From Kiritimatiellales bacterium (GTDB lineage Bacteria > Verrucomicrobiota > Kiritimatiellia > Kiritimatiellales > Tichowtungiaceae), in NCBI GenBank assembly GCA_041656295.1, contig JBBADV010000007.1:70935-134934 (forward strand): a DNA stretch of 64,000 bases. Direction: 5' to 3'. The translations under genes and the position numbers were made by a program. This document shows, piece after piece, positions 57,364-64,000 of this stretch; the first letter of the stretch is position 1; the number at the start of each line of letters is the position of its first letter. The notes beneath the pieces were generated by a model that saw only the letters and a program-made list of their open reading frames with translations, did not search any database and was not told the origin of the DNA.

Positions 57364-58752
57364 GTGAAAAAATTATCTGTATTTTTGTTTGTTTGCATTT
57401 CGTTTGTGTGCACCGGTTTCCCCGGGAGTGAAGGTGTCGCGGTACTGCGCGAAACCGGCCGTGCATTTGTGGAAGTGGCAAAAGCGGTCACGCCGGCAGT
57501 GGTCTCCATCCGCGTAGAACAGACGATTACAACGCAGCAGCCGATGTCCGGTGCATCGCCGTTTGATTTTTTCTTCGGCCCTCAATACCGGCAGCAGCCG
57601 CGTGAACGCCGGCAGACCGGACAGGGGTCCGGATTTATCATTACCGCCGACGGTTACATTCTCACCAACAACCACGTTGTAAATGATGCCGATTTAATTA
57701 CCGTTACACTGAAAGACGGTCGTGAATTCACTGCTGAGCTCGTCGGCACCGATCCTGAAACGGAAATTGCACTGATTCGCATTAAAGGTGAAAATCTGCC
57801 GGTGGTAAAACTAGGCGATTCCGATGACCTGGAAGTCGGCGAATGGGTGATCGCGGTTGGAAATCCGTTTGGATTGCAGGAAACTGTGACCGCCGGAATC
57901 ATCAGCGCCACCGGCCGCAGCCAGGTCGGCATCACCGATTATGAAAATTTTATTCAAACCGATGCCGCAATCAATCCCGGGAATTCCGGCGGCCCGCTCG
58001 TAAACGTTGACGGGGAGGTCATTGGAATCAACACTGCAATTTACAGCCGCAGCGGCGGCTATATGGGTATCGGCTTCGCCATTCCAATCAACATGGCGGT
58101 TGATATTAAAGATGCGCTGATTCAGGATGGACGCGTGCAGCGCAGCATTATCGGTGTGGTATTGCAGGAGCTCACGCCGGAACTCGCTGAAAGTTTCGGA
58201 CTGCAGAATACCGACGGTGTACTGGTTGCGCAGGTCACCGAAGATTCCGCAGCCGAAGACGCCGGAATTGAAGCCGGCGATGTCATTATTGAATTCAATA
58301 AAACGCCGGTGAAAGAAATGGCGCAACTGCGCAACCGCATTGTCGCTGTCCCGCCCGGCACAGCCATTACTCTCGCTGTGTTACGCAACGGTGAGCAGAA
58401 AGAATTTACATTTTCGACGCGTGCGCGTGACGGACTCGCCGGCGGCAGTTCTGACGTCCTTAAAAAAGCCGGATTCAAAACCGAAGAGCTTAACGAAGAA
58501 CTTTTGCGCCGCATGCAGCTGCCGCAGAGCACCGCCGGAATTCTGGTGAGCGAAGTCGATCAGGCCGGATCGGCATGGCGCAGCGGACTGCGTACCGGCA
58601 TGATTATTTTGTCCGTCAACCGCATGCCGGTTGCCGACACCATCACATTTAATAAAGCGCTGCAATCCGTTCATGGCGATGCCATGCTGCTGCTCGTTCA
58701 GATTCCGCGTTACGGCGCGCGTTATATGGTTGTAAAACTGGAGAGCAAATAA
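57364..58752 (+). CDS. HtrA/Deg-type periplasmic serine protease with two PDZ domains
   Basis: 462 residues from a GTG at 57364 with AAAGGAG upstream. Signal peptide to about residue 18. Catalytic His104 (TNNHVV) and Ser208 (NPGNSGGPLV) are normal. The residue in the place of the triad Asp is Glu134 (PETEIALIRI; the family usually has DIAL). Two PDZ domains follow (about 255-345 and 375-460). It should degrade or refold damaged envelope proteins. The Asp-to-Glu change could slow catalysis or mark a sublineage. Stop overlaps the GNAT start (TAATG). Confidence 0.93.
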   Translation: MKKLSVFLFVCISFVCTGFPGSEGVAVLRETGRAFVEVAKAVTPAVVSIRVEQTITTQQPMSGASPFDFFFGPQYRQQPRERRQTGQGSGFIITADGYILTNNHVVNDADLITVTLKDGREFTAELVGTDPETEIALIRIKGENLPVVKLGDSDDLEVGEWVIAVGNPFGLQETVTAGIISATGRSQVGITDYENFIQTDAAINPGNSGGPLVNVDGEVIGINTAIYSRSGGYMGIGFAIPINMAVDIKDALIQDGRVQRSIIGVVLQELTPELAESFGLQNTDGVLVAQVTEDSAAEDAGIEAGDVIIEFNKTPVKEMAQLRNRIVAVPPGTAITLAVLRNGEQKEFTFSTRARDGLAGGSSDVLKKAGFKTEELNEELLRRMQLPQSTAGILVSEVDQAGSAWRSGLRTGMIILSVNRMPVADTITFNKALQSVHGDAMLLLVQIPRYGARYMVVKLESK

Positions 58753-59246
58753 TGTTCGTGCGCGTTGAAACGCCGGAACAGATTGAAACAGTCGCGTGCC
58801 TTGCGCGGCCGATCTGGCGCGAACATTACGAGCCGATCTGCGGATGCAATCAGGTTGAATATATGCTTGAACAATTCCAGTCCGTTCCGGCGATTACCAA
58901 ACAGATTCGGGAAGAGAATTACCAGTATTATCTCATCGCGCCGGACGGCGGCGCGCCGGTCGGTTACCTGGCAGTTCAGCTGCGCGCAGAAGAGATGTTT
59001 TTCAGTAAACTCTATCTGCAAAAACCGGCGCGCGGCAAAGGTTATGGGCGTGCCGCGATTGAATTTGCCGCCGGAATCTCAAAAGCCAGCAGCAAGCCGT
59101 ACATGATGCTCACGGTCAACCGGAAGAATAAAGACACCATTGCCGCTTACCAGAAATGCGGCTTCTACATCCACGAGGGAAAAATCACCGATATCGGCAA
59201 TGGTTTTGTAATGGACGATTATATCCTGCGCAAAGACACGCCGTAA
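58752..59246 (+). CDS. GNAT-family N-acetyltransferase
   Basis: 164 residues. Acetyl-CoA site KLYLQKPARGKGYGRAAIEF and the C-terminal NKDTIAAYQKCGFYIHE are characteristic. Substrate unknown; the N-terminal part (LARPIWREHYEPICG) resembles small-molecule or ribosomal-protein acetyltransferases. Translationally coupled to the HtrA gene by a 1-nt stop/start overlap. Confidence 0.9.
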   Translation: MFVRVETPEQIETVACLARPIWREHYEPICGCNQVEYMLEQFQSVPAITKQIREENYQYYLIAPDGGAPVGYLAVQLRAEEMFFSKLYLQKPARGKGYGRAAIEFAAGISKASSKPYMMLTVNRKNKDTIAAYQKCGFYIHEGKITDIGNGFVMDDYILRKDTP

Positions 59247-59292
59247 CAGCAGCTGCGGATCTTATGGACTCTGCCGATAAAGCCGTTAGGTT

Positions 59293-59374
59293 TTAGAGCA
59301 TTTCCCGTTTAACCTGCCGCTACCGCATGGAGCAAAATTGCCATGCCCGGCCGGTCACTGCTTGCGCCGGCTCA
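59293..59374 (+). repeat. Dispersed intergenic repeat, copy 2
   Basis: TTAGAGCATTTCCCGTTTAA to GGCTCA. Second copy of the element at 53584-53664, here in the convergent spacer between the GNAT gene and rnfE. Substitutions only, with one or two single-base gaps. Confidence 0.7.
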
Positions 59375-59422
59375 CGCCGCTATAAAAAAGGGCAGACAGG
59401 AATATCCGCCCCGCGTTTTATT

Positions 59423-60094
59423 TTAATCTTTCCCGAGATTACACAGATTGCATTGGCGGCAATCAATGCCCGGCGGCGCCCATGGATTTCCGTTCTTACG
59501 GGCTTTGCGTCGCTGGTTCCAGTTGATGATGCCAAGAAAAATTCCGAGCAGAATAAATGCGCCGGGCGCCTGTCCCAGCAGCATGAAATCGGTGCTCCAG
59601 CCTTCGATGAGTTTAATTTGAAACAGGGAGCCGCCCGTCAGAAACTCGCGCACACCGCCGAGCAGAGTTAACGAACAGGTAAAGCCGAGTCCCATTCCAA
59701 GTCCGTCGGCGATAGATGCAACTACGCCGTTTTTTGCGGCGAACGCTTCGGCACGACCGAGCACGATGCAGTTAACCACGATGAGCGGAATGAAAATTCC
59801 GAGTGCTTCATAGAGTGACGGCGGCGCGTAGGCCTGCATCAGCATGTCAACAATTGTAGTGAATGCGGCGATGACGACGATGTAGCAGGGGATGCGCACT
59901 TTTTTCGGAACGATGTTGCGGATAAGCGAAATTGCGGCGTTACTGCCGAGCAGCACGCAGGTGGTAGCAACTCCCATTCCGAGCCCATTCACGGCGTTGT
60001 TTGTTACGGCGAGCGTCGGGCACATTCCGAGCATCAGTACAAACGTCGGATTTTCACGGAAGATTCCTTTGCTGAATTCTTTAAATAGTTTCAT
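59423..60094 (-). CDS. rnfE: Rnf complex subunit RnfE, with C-terminal cysteine tail
   Basis: 223 residues, six predicted membrane helices. Signatures: ENPTFVLMLGMCPTLAVTN, VVNCIVLGRAEAFA and GLGFTCSLTLLGGVREFL. RnfE and RnfA pair as inverted-topology subunits that hold an intramembrane iron-sulfur cluster. After the last helix comes a basic linker and then Cys212, Cys215 and Cys218 (CRQCNLC), an unusual tail that could hold metal. No ribosome site is visible before the ATG, where a phrase-like repeat lies. Last rnf gene; rnfA is not downstream. Confidence 0.94.
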   Translation of the reverse strand: MKLFKEFSKGIFRENPTFVLMLGMCPTLAVTNNAVNGLGMGVATTCVLLGSNAAISLIRNIVPKKVRIPCYIVVIAAFTTIVDMLMQAYAPPSLYEALGIFIPLIVVNCIVLGRAEAFAAKNGVVASIADGLGMGLGFTCSLTLLGGVREFLTGGSLFQIKLIEGWSTDFMLLGQAPGAFILLGIFLGIINWNQRRKARKNGNPWAPPGIDCRQCNLCNLGKD

Positions 60095-60100
60095 GGTTTT

Positions 60101-60165
60101 TCAGTTCAGAGTTCGGGGTTTAGAGTTCAGGGTTATTGAAAATTGTTCATTGTTTATTGGGCATT
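60101..60165. repeat. Degenerate phrase-like repeat between rnfG and rnfE
   Basis: On the plus strand short variants of GTTCAGAGTTC and TTTAGAGTTCAG are followed by TTGTTCATTGTTTATTGGGC-type words. It begins inside the last codons of rnfG and fills the 59-nt spacer up to the rnfE start. Such self-similar intergenic strings recur in many environmental genomes. Confidence 0.5.
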
Positions 60166-60798
60166 GATAATTGCATCGCGGTTGTTGGTAAAGGTTGCGG
60201 CGATAGTGTAAACTGCATCGGCGACGGCGCGGCTGGTGATGGTTGCGCCGGTAACGGCATCCAGTGTGCCGCCGTCTTTTTTCACCGTCCACGGCACATC
60301 GCCGGCGTTCACCTGCATGCCGGAAAACTGGTCGAGCACACGGTTCGGCGGCAGTCCGCTTTCCTGTGCGCCGGAAAGAATACCGGAAATTGTTTTCTGC
60401 CGCTTGCGGTCGGTGACCACGGTTCCGAGTCCCGGCGTTTCCGCCTGCTGTGTGACAAGCACGGTGGTGATTTTCCCGTCCGGCGTTAAACCGGCGAGTA
60501 CAGTGATGCCGCCGTTATATCCTTTCGGCGTGACGGTTTCGCCGGCGAAACCGACAATTTTACCGGCGTTGCGCGCGGTGTAAAATGTCACATTGCCGGC
60601 AGTAACAGCTTCATCGCCGGGCTGGTTGTCGAATGCCGGCAGAACGTCGCGCAGCGCTGCGTTGGTTTTCTGTATCTGCGCGTTTTTAATCGGCGCGGCG
60701 GTGACGAGATACACCCAGCCGAGCAGGGCGGCGGCAACGGCAGCAATGATGGTCATCGCCGCAACCAGCGGGAAAATTTTTACTTTATCAATTTTCAT
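60154..60798 (-). CDS. rnfG: Rnf complex subunit RnfG (covalent FMN protein)
   Basis: 214 residues from the ATG at 60798; a TTG at 60813 is less likely. One N-terminal membrane helix (PLVAAMTIIAAVAAALLGWV), then a periplasmic FMN-binding domain with the flavinylation site LDAVTGATITSRAV, in which the second Thr carries FMN. Ribosome site weak (GGAC). It follows the GxxExxY gene by 35 nt instead of following rnfD directly. Confidence 0.94.
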   Translation of the reverse strand: MKIDKVKIFPLVAAMTIIAAVAAALLGWVYLVTAAPIKNAQIQKTNAALRDVLPAFDNQPGDEAVTAGNVTFYTARNAGKIVGFAGETVTPKGYNGGITVLAGLTPDGKITTVLVTQQAETPGLGTVVTDRKRQKTISGILSGAQESGLPPNRVLDQFSGMQVNAGDVPWTVKKDGGTLDAVTGATITSRAVADAVYTIAATFTNNRDAIINAQ

Positions 60799-60806
60799 TT
60801 TTTGTC

Positions 60807-60829
60807 CACGCAAAGGCGCAAAGAGCGCC
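60807..60829 (+). repeat. Inverted-repeat arm on the rnfG side of the GxxExxY gene
   Basis: CACGCAAAGGCGCAAAGAGC matches, at 14 of the first 17 positions, the complement of the stretch 61233-61254 on the other side of the gene. Confidence 0.5.
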
Positions 60830-60833
60830 GGTA

Positions 60834-61226
60834 TTATTCTTCAAAATTATTCACGACTCGAATGATTCCTTCTTTTAAGATTCCAACATTAAAATTGATT
60901 AAAAGTCCGAGCTGTCTGCCGGTGAGTTTCAGATACGTTAATGTTTGTCTGGAAAACAATGGTTTCATTGTTTCCACCGCTTTTACTTCCACAATAATTA
61001 AATCATTCACAATTAAATCAATGCGATAGGCATTTTCATCTATGACGACTCCTTGAAACCGTAGCGGAAGAATAACTTCCTCTTGAACTTGAAATCCTTT
61101 GTCGCGCAGAACTTTCGCCAGGCATTTCCGGTATGCAGACTCCAGCAGCCCGGGTCCAATTCCTTGATGGACTTCAATCGCTGCGCCGATAATCGCATGC
61201 GATAAGCTGTTCAAATCCTGAGTCAT
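60834..61226 (-). CDS. GxxExxY protein (PD-(D/E)xK-type fold), inserted in the rnf operon
   Basis: 130 residues. The naming motif is Gly26-L-L-Glu29-S-A-Tyr32. The later block YRIDLIVNDLIIVEVKA has the Asp and E-x-K of PD-(D/E)xK nucleases, with which this family (TIGR04256/PF13366) is grouped. Function is not established. Its ATG overlaps the rnfD stop by 4 nt. It is not an Rnf subunit, and its presence between rnfD and rnfG, with inverted repeats on both sides, suggests an inserted cassette. Confidence 0.92.
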   Translation of the reverse strand: MTQDLNSLSHAIIGAAIEVHQGIGPGLLESAYRKCLAKVLRDKGFQVQEEVILPLRFQGVVIDENAYRIDLIVNDLIIVEVKAVETMKPLFSRQTLTYLKLTGRQLGLLINFNVGILKEGIIRVVNNFEE

Positions 61227-62239
61227 TTCTTTGCTGCCTCTGCGGCTTTGCGCGGGCTTGTGTATCCGAACGGTTTTCCAATCGTAAAGCGGTCGATCAG
61301 CGGCGTGAGTGCGTTCATGAAGAGAATGGCGAAGCTGACGCCTTCGGGATAGCCGCCCCAGATACGAATGACGCTGGTGATGATGCCGCAGCCGAATCCG
61401 AAAATCAGCGCGCCGCGCGATGTGATCGGCGAGGTGACCATGTCGGTTGCCATAAAAAACGCGCCGAGCAGCAGCCCGCCGGAGAGTACATGATAGAGTG
61501 CCGGCGGTGTGAGTTCAGGATTCACATGATGAACAGCGCCGGTGATGATTGCGACGGTGCCGATAAATGCCAGCGGCACCTGCCAGCGGATCAGTTTAAA
61601 CGCAAATAAAATTCCGGCGCCGATGATGAGCGCCAGCGCCGATGTTTCACCAAGACAGCCGCCCACATTGCCGAAAAACAGATCGGATATCGATGCCAGT
61701 ACCGGAGTTTCGTCAGCGAGCGGTGTTGCGCCGGTAAGCGCATCGCACACAAAGAAATTTCCTGCGTTCGGTGCAACCCAGGTTGTCATGAGTGATGGAA
61801 ATCCGATGAGCAGTGCAACGCGCGCAACGAGCGCCGGATTGAACGGATTAAAACCGAGTCCGCCAAAAAGCTGCTTGCCGAGCCCGATGGCGAGCAGTGA
61901 ACCGAGAACACAAATCCACCACGGGGCGCCGGCGGAAAGATTCATAGCAAGCAGAACGCCGGTAACGGCTGCGCTGCCGTCTTTCCACGACCGAATATCC
62001 CGCTTTGCCAGCCGCGTCCAGATGATCTCCGTTGCAATGCAGCCGGCGGTGCAAAGTACAATAACGCGCAGTGCGTTGAAGCCGAAAAACCAGACAGATG
62101 CAATCAGTGCCGGAATCAATGCCGCCAGCACCTGAAACATAATTTTCACAATACTTCCGCGCGCACTGATGTGCGGGGAATTACTGATGATTAACTGATC
62201 CGGATCGGGCAGTTGAATAGGATTATTTTTTTCTGACAT
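61223..62239 (-). CDS. rnfD: Rnf complex subunit RnfD
   Basis: 338 residues, about nine membrane helices. Covalent FMN site CDALTGATPLADETP. Other conserved segments are GGLGFNPFNPALVARVALL and FFMATDMVTSPITSRG. Forms the membrane core of the ferredoxin:NAD+ oxidoreductase that pumps Na+ or H+. The C-terminal RKAAEAAKK is encoded by the inverted-repeat arm listed separately and may be a replacement tail. Confidence 0.95.
   Translation of the reverse strand: MSEKNNPIQLPDPDQLIISNSPHISARGSIVKIMFQVLAALIPALIASVWFFGFNALRVIVLCTAGCIATEIIWTRLAKRDIRSWKDGSAAVTGVLLAMNLSAGAPWWICVLGSLLAIGLGKQLFGGLGFNPFNPALVARVALLIGFPSLMTTWVAPNAGNFFVCDALTGATPLADETPVLASISDLFFGNVGGCLGETSALALIIGAGILFAFKLIRWQVPLAFIGTVAIITGAVHHVNPELTPPALYHVLSGGLLLGAFFMATDMVTSPITSRGALIFGFGCGIITSVIRIWGGYPEGVSFAILFMNALTPLIDRFTIGKPFGYTSPRKAAEAAKK
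61233..61254 (-). repeat. Inverted-repeat arm on the rnfD side of the GxxExxY gene
   Basis: Read on the minus strand this is CGCGCAAAGCCGCAGAGGC, the partner of 60807-60829. It also encodes the Ala/Lys-rich C-terminus of RnfD (RKAAEAAKK). Confidence 0.5.
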
Positions 62240-62307
62240 AAAAACTCTTTATTTTTTCTCTATATAAAAATCATTCAGTCCTTAATTATTCTGATCGTTT
62301 TTATCGA

Positions 62308-63630
62308 TTAAGATTTTTTACGGCGTGCCGCTATAATCTCCGCTTTCGCGCGTTTAAAGTGCTGGTTCAGCGGCCGGTGCGCCGGACAGATGTAACTGCA
62401 CGATCCGCACTCAATGCACGCCATAACATTCAGTTTTTCGGCGATGTCAAAGCGTTCGTTTTCCACTGCCTGACTGATGGTCGCCGGCAGAATATCCATC
62501 GGACAGCAGTCAACGCAGCGTCCGCAGCGGATACACGGCTCATCAGAATAAAAAGCGACCTGACTGAACGGAATAAGCAGAATGCCGGAGGTGCTTTTCA
62601 TCACCGTTAAATCAAGCGAGTGCTGCGCAAAGCCCATCATCGGTCCGCCGATCAAAAGTTTGGCCGGCTGCTCCGAAATTCCGCCGGCGAGTTCAATGGC
62701 GGCTGCAATCGGTGTGCCGATCCGTAAACGCCAGTTGCCGGGATGTACCACCGGCTCGCCGGTAACGGTAGTGATACGTTCAATCGAGGGAATCCCATGC
62801 ACAACGGCAGCGGCTGCAGCGGCGGCGGACGCAACATTAATGACGACGCAGCCGGTATCGGCCGGCAGTCCGCCTATTGGAACCTCGCGGCCGGTAAGGG
62901 CATAAATCAGTTGTTTTTCGGCACCCTGCGGATAGTTTACCGGCAGTGTGCAAACGCTAACACCGTATGTGCCGGCATTTTCGTTCAGTTTGGCTGCCGC
63001 ATCCAGTTTATTTGCTTCAATGCCGATATAGATTTTTTTAATGCCAAGAATTTTCGCACTGATTGCCGCACCAAGCAGAACTTTGTCGCTTTCTTCCAGC
63101 ATGAGGCGGTGGTCGGCGGTGAGATAGGGCTCGCACTCAGTGCCGTTTAAAATCAGAATATCCACCGGTTTTTGCGGATAAAATTTTACGTGCGTCGGGA
63201 AACCGGCACCGCCCATACCGAGAATACCGGCATCGGCAATCCGTTTTTTTAAAGTATCCGGCTCGGCGCTTTCCCAGTGTTCAATCGGGTCGAACGGCAG
63301 CCCCCATTCATCGTTGCCGTCGGCTGTAATTTCGATGGCCGGCACGCTGGCACCGCCGGGGCCGGGACATTTATCCATGGCCGTAATTTTTCCGCTTGTC
63401 GGCGAGTGCAGCGGCGCAGAAATAAACCCGCCGGCTTCAGCCAGCAGCGACCCTTTTTTTACTTCATCGCCGACCTTGACCACCGGTTGCGGCGGCACGC
63501 CGATATTCTGATGCACAATTACGGTGTATTTCGGTTGCAGCGGCGCAGTTTGCACCGGTATGCCGGCGGACAGCGCTTTACTGTCGTCCGGATGAACGCC
63601 GCCTTTAAACTTCCGGGGTTTATCGTTCAT
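62308..63630 (-). CDS. rnfC: Rnf complex subunit RnfC
   Basis: 440 residues. N-terminal barrel-sandwich domain, the NADH/FMN domain (GMGGAGFPTHVKF, LNGTECEPYLTADHRLMLE), a SLBB-type region, then two 4Fe-4S motifs CIRCGRCVDCCPMDILP and CIECGSCSYICPAHRPLNQH. Soluble NADH-reacting subunit. It overlaps rnfB by 4 nt; 68 nt separate it from rnfD. Confidence 0.96.
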   Translation of the reverse strand: MNDKPRKFKGGVHPDDSKALSAGIPVQTAPLQPKYTVIVHQNIGVPPQPVVKVGDEVKKGSLLAEAGGFISAPLHSPTSGKITAMDKCPGPGGASVPAIEITADGNDEWGLPFDPIEHWESAEPDTLKKRIADAGILGMGGAGFPTHVKFYPQKPVDILILNGTECEPYLTADHRLMLEESDKVLLGAAISAKILGIKKIYIGIEANKLDAAAKLNENAGTYGVSVCTLPVNYPQGAEKQLIYALTGREVPIGGLPADTGCVVINVASAAAAAAAVVHGIPSIERITTVTGEPVVHPGNWRLRIGTPIAAAIELAGGISEQPAKLLIGGPMMGFAQHSLDLTVMKSTSGILLIPFSQVAFYSDEPCIRCGRCVDCCPMDILPATISQAVENERFDIAEKLNVMACIECGSCSYICPAHRPLNQHFKRAKAEIIAARRKKS

Positions 63631-64000
63631 TTCAAAGCTCCTTCATACGCGCCGGCGGCCTGTTGATCTGCGAGGCGCAGCGCCGTCGTCGGACAGCCCG
63701 CTTTTTCAACCAGATCGGACAGCGGCGGATTGGAATAATTTGTTTCAACCAGAAAACCTTTCACAGTCATTTGACTCTCACTGTCGGCGGCCTTCACGCA
63801 TTTCCGGCAGCCGATGCACGCGGTTTTACAAACTTTTCGTTTCAGCGCGCCTTTTTCCGGCGAGTTACAATAAACGTGCACATTCACCGTTGCCGGTACG
63901 AGCGCAATCAGGTTTTTCGGACACGCAGCCACACACTTGCCGCAACCGACGCAAATCTCCGGATGCACAACCGCCAGCCCGTCGCGTATTTCAATCGCAT
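63627..64000 (-). CDS. rnfB: Rnf complex subunit RnfB, N-terminus beyond window
   Basis: The frame is open to base 64000, giving the C-terminal 123 residues or so. The ferredoxin part has CVGCGKCVAACPKNLIALVP and CKTACIGCRKCVKAADSES. In the second cluster the expected fourth Cys (usual KCVKxCP) is Ala, so one cluster may be 3Fe-4S or have another ligand. End KAGCPTTALRLAD. RnfB accepts electrons from ferredoxin. Gene order B-C-D-G-E matches the E. coli rsxABCDGE order, so rnfA may lie just outside. Confidence 0.92.
   Translation of the reverse strand, partial: AIEIRDGLAVVHPEICVGCGKCVAACPKNLIALVPATVNVHVYCNSPEKGALKRKVCKTACIGCRKCVKAADSESQMTVKGFLVETNYSNPPLSDLVEKAGCPTTALRLADQQAAGAYEGALK

Overview
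The window looks like chromosomal DNA of an anaerobic or facultative bacterium of the PVC superphylum (Kiritimatiellota / Lentisphaerota / Verrucomicrobiota type). Reasons: two proteins with PEP-CTERM (exosortase) sorting tails, a DUF4838 protein, a secreted relative of the PVC-type repetitive surface proteins, a GxxExxY protein and an Rnf ion pump, next to a conventional Gram-negative-style ribosomal super-operon. The phylum is inferred from gene content, not from a marker tree.

Region 1 (1-17.5 kb) is accessory and visibly more A/T-rich than the rest. A LacI-type regulator (14574-15599, +) is divergent from an eleven-gene minus-strand run from 14300 off the left edge: PEP-CTERM surface protein, GH4 glycosidase, thiolase-like protein, DUF35 zinc-ribbon/OB protein, ADP-forming acyl-CoA synthetase, zinc alcohol dehydrogenase, amidohydrolase, a second secreted protein paralogous to the PEP-CTERM one but without the tail, FAD-dependent oxidoreductase, DUF4838 protein and a sodium:solute symporter. 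Gaps are 4-nt overlaps to 136 nt, so it reads as one inducible locus for uptake, cleavage and CoA-dependent breakdown of a glycosylated compound. This is the best candidate for an undescribed system. Beyond the regulator lie a decayed IS1595-family element and a PEP-CTERM leishmanolysin-like metalloprotease.

Region 2 (17.7-20.5 kb) holds yebC, a C-terminal processing protease and a biotin-protein ligase on the plus strand.

Region 3 (20.9-48.0 kb) is an unbroken plus-strand translation/transcription block: tRNA-Thr, tuf, rpmG, tRNA-Trp, secE, nusG, rplKAJL, rpoBC, rpsLG, fusA, the S10-spc genes, secY, adk and map. rpsN and rpmD are absent from their usual slots and the alpha operon does not follow. 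A strong terminator-like hairpin sits between rpoC and rpsL, and a second hairpin between rplL and rpoB.

Region 4 (48.0-64.0 kb) is mixed: RNase R (-), a cytoplasmic GH78 rhamnosidase (+), family-4 uracil-DNA glycosylase (-), a CPA2 antiporter (+), QueF (-), phosphoglycolate phosphatase (-), an HtrA protease with Glu at the triad Asp position (+), a GNAT acetyltransferase (+), and the Rnf complex genes B (partial), C, D, G, E on the minus strand. A GxxExxY gene flanked by imperfect inverted repeats is inserted between rnfD and rnfG. Several dispersed intergenic repeats occur in this part.
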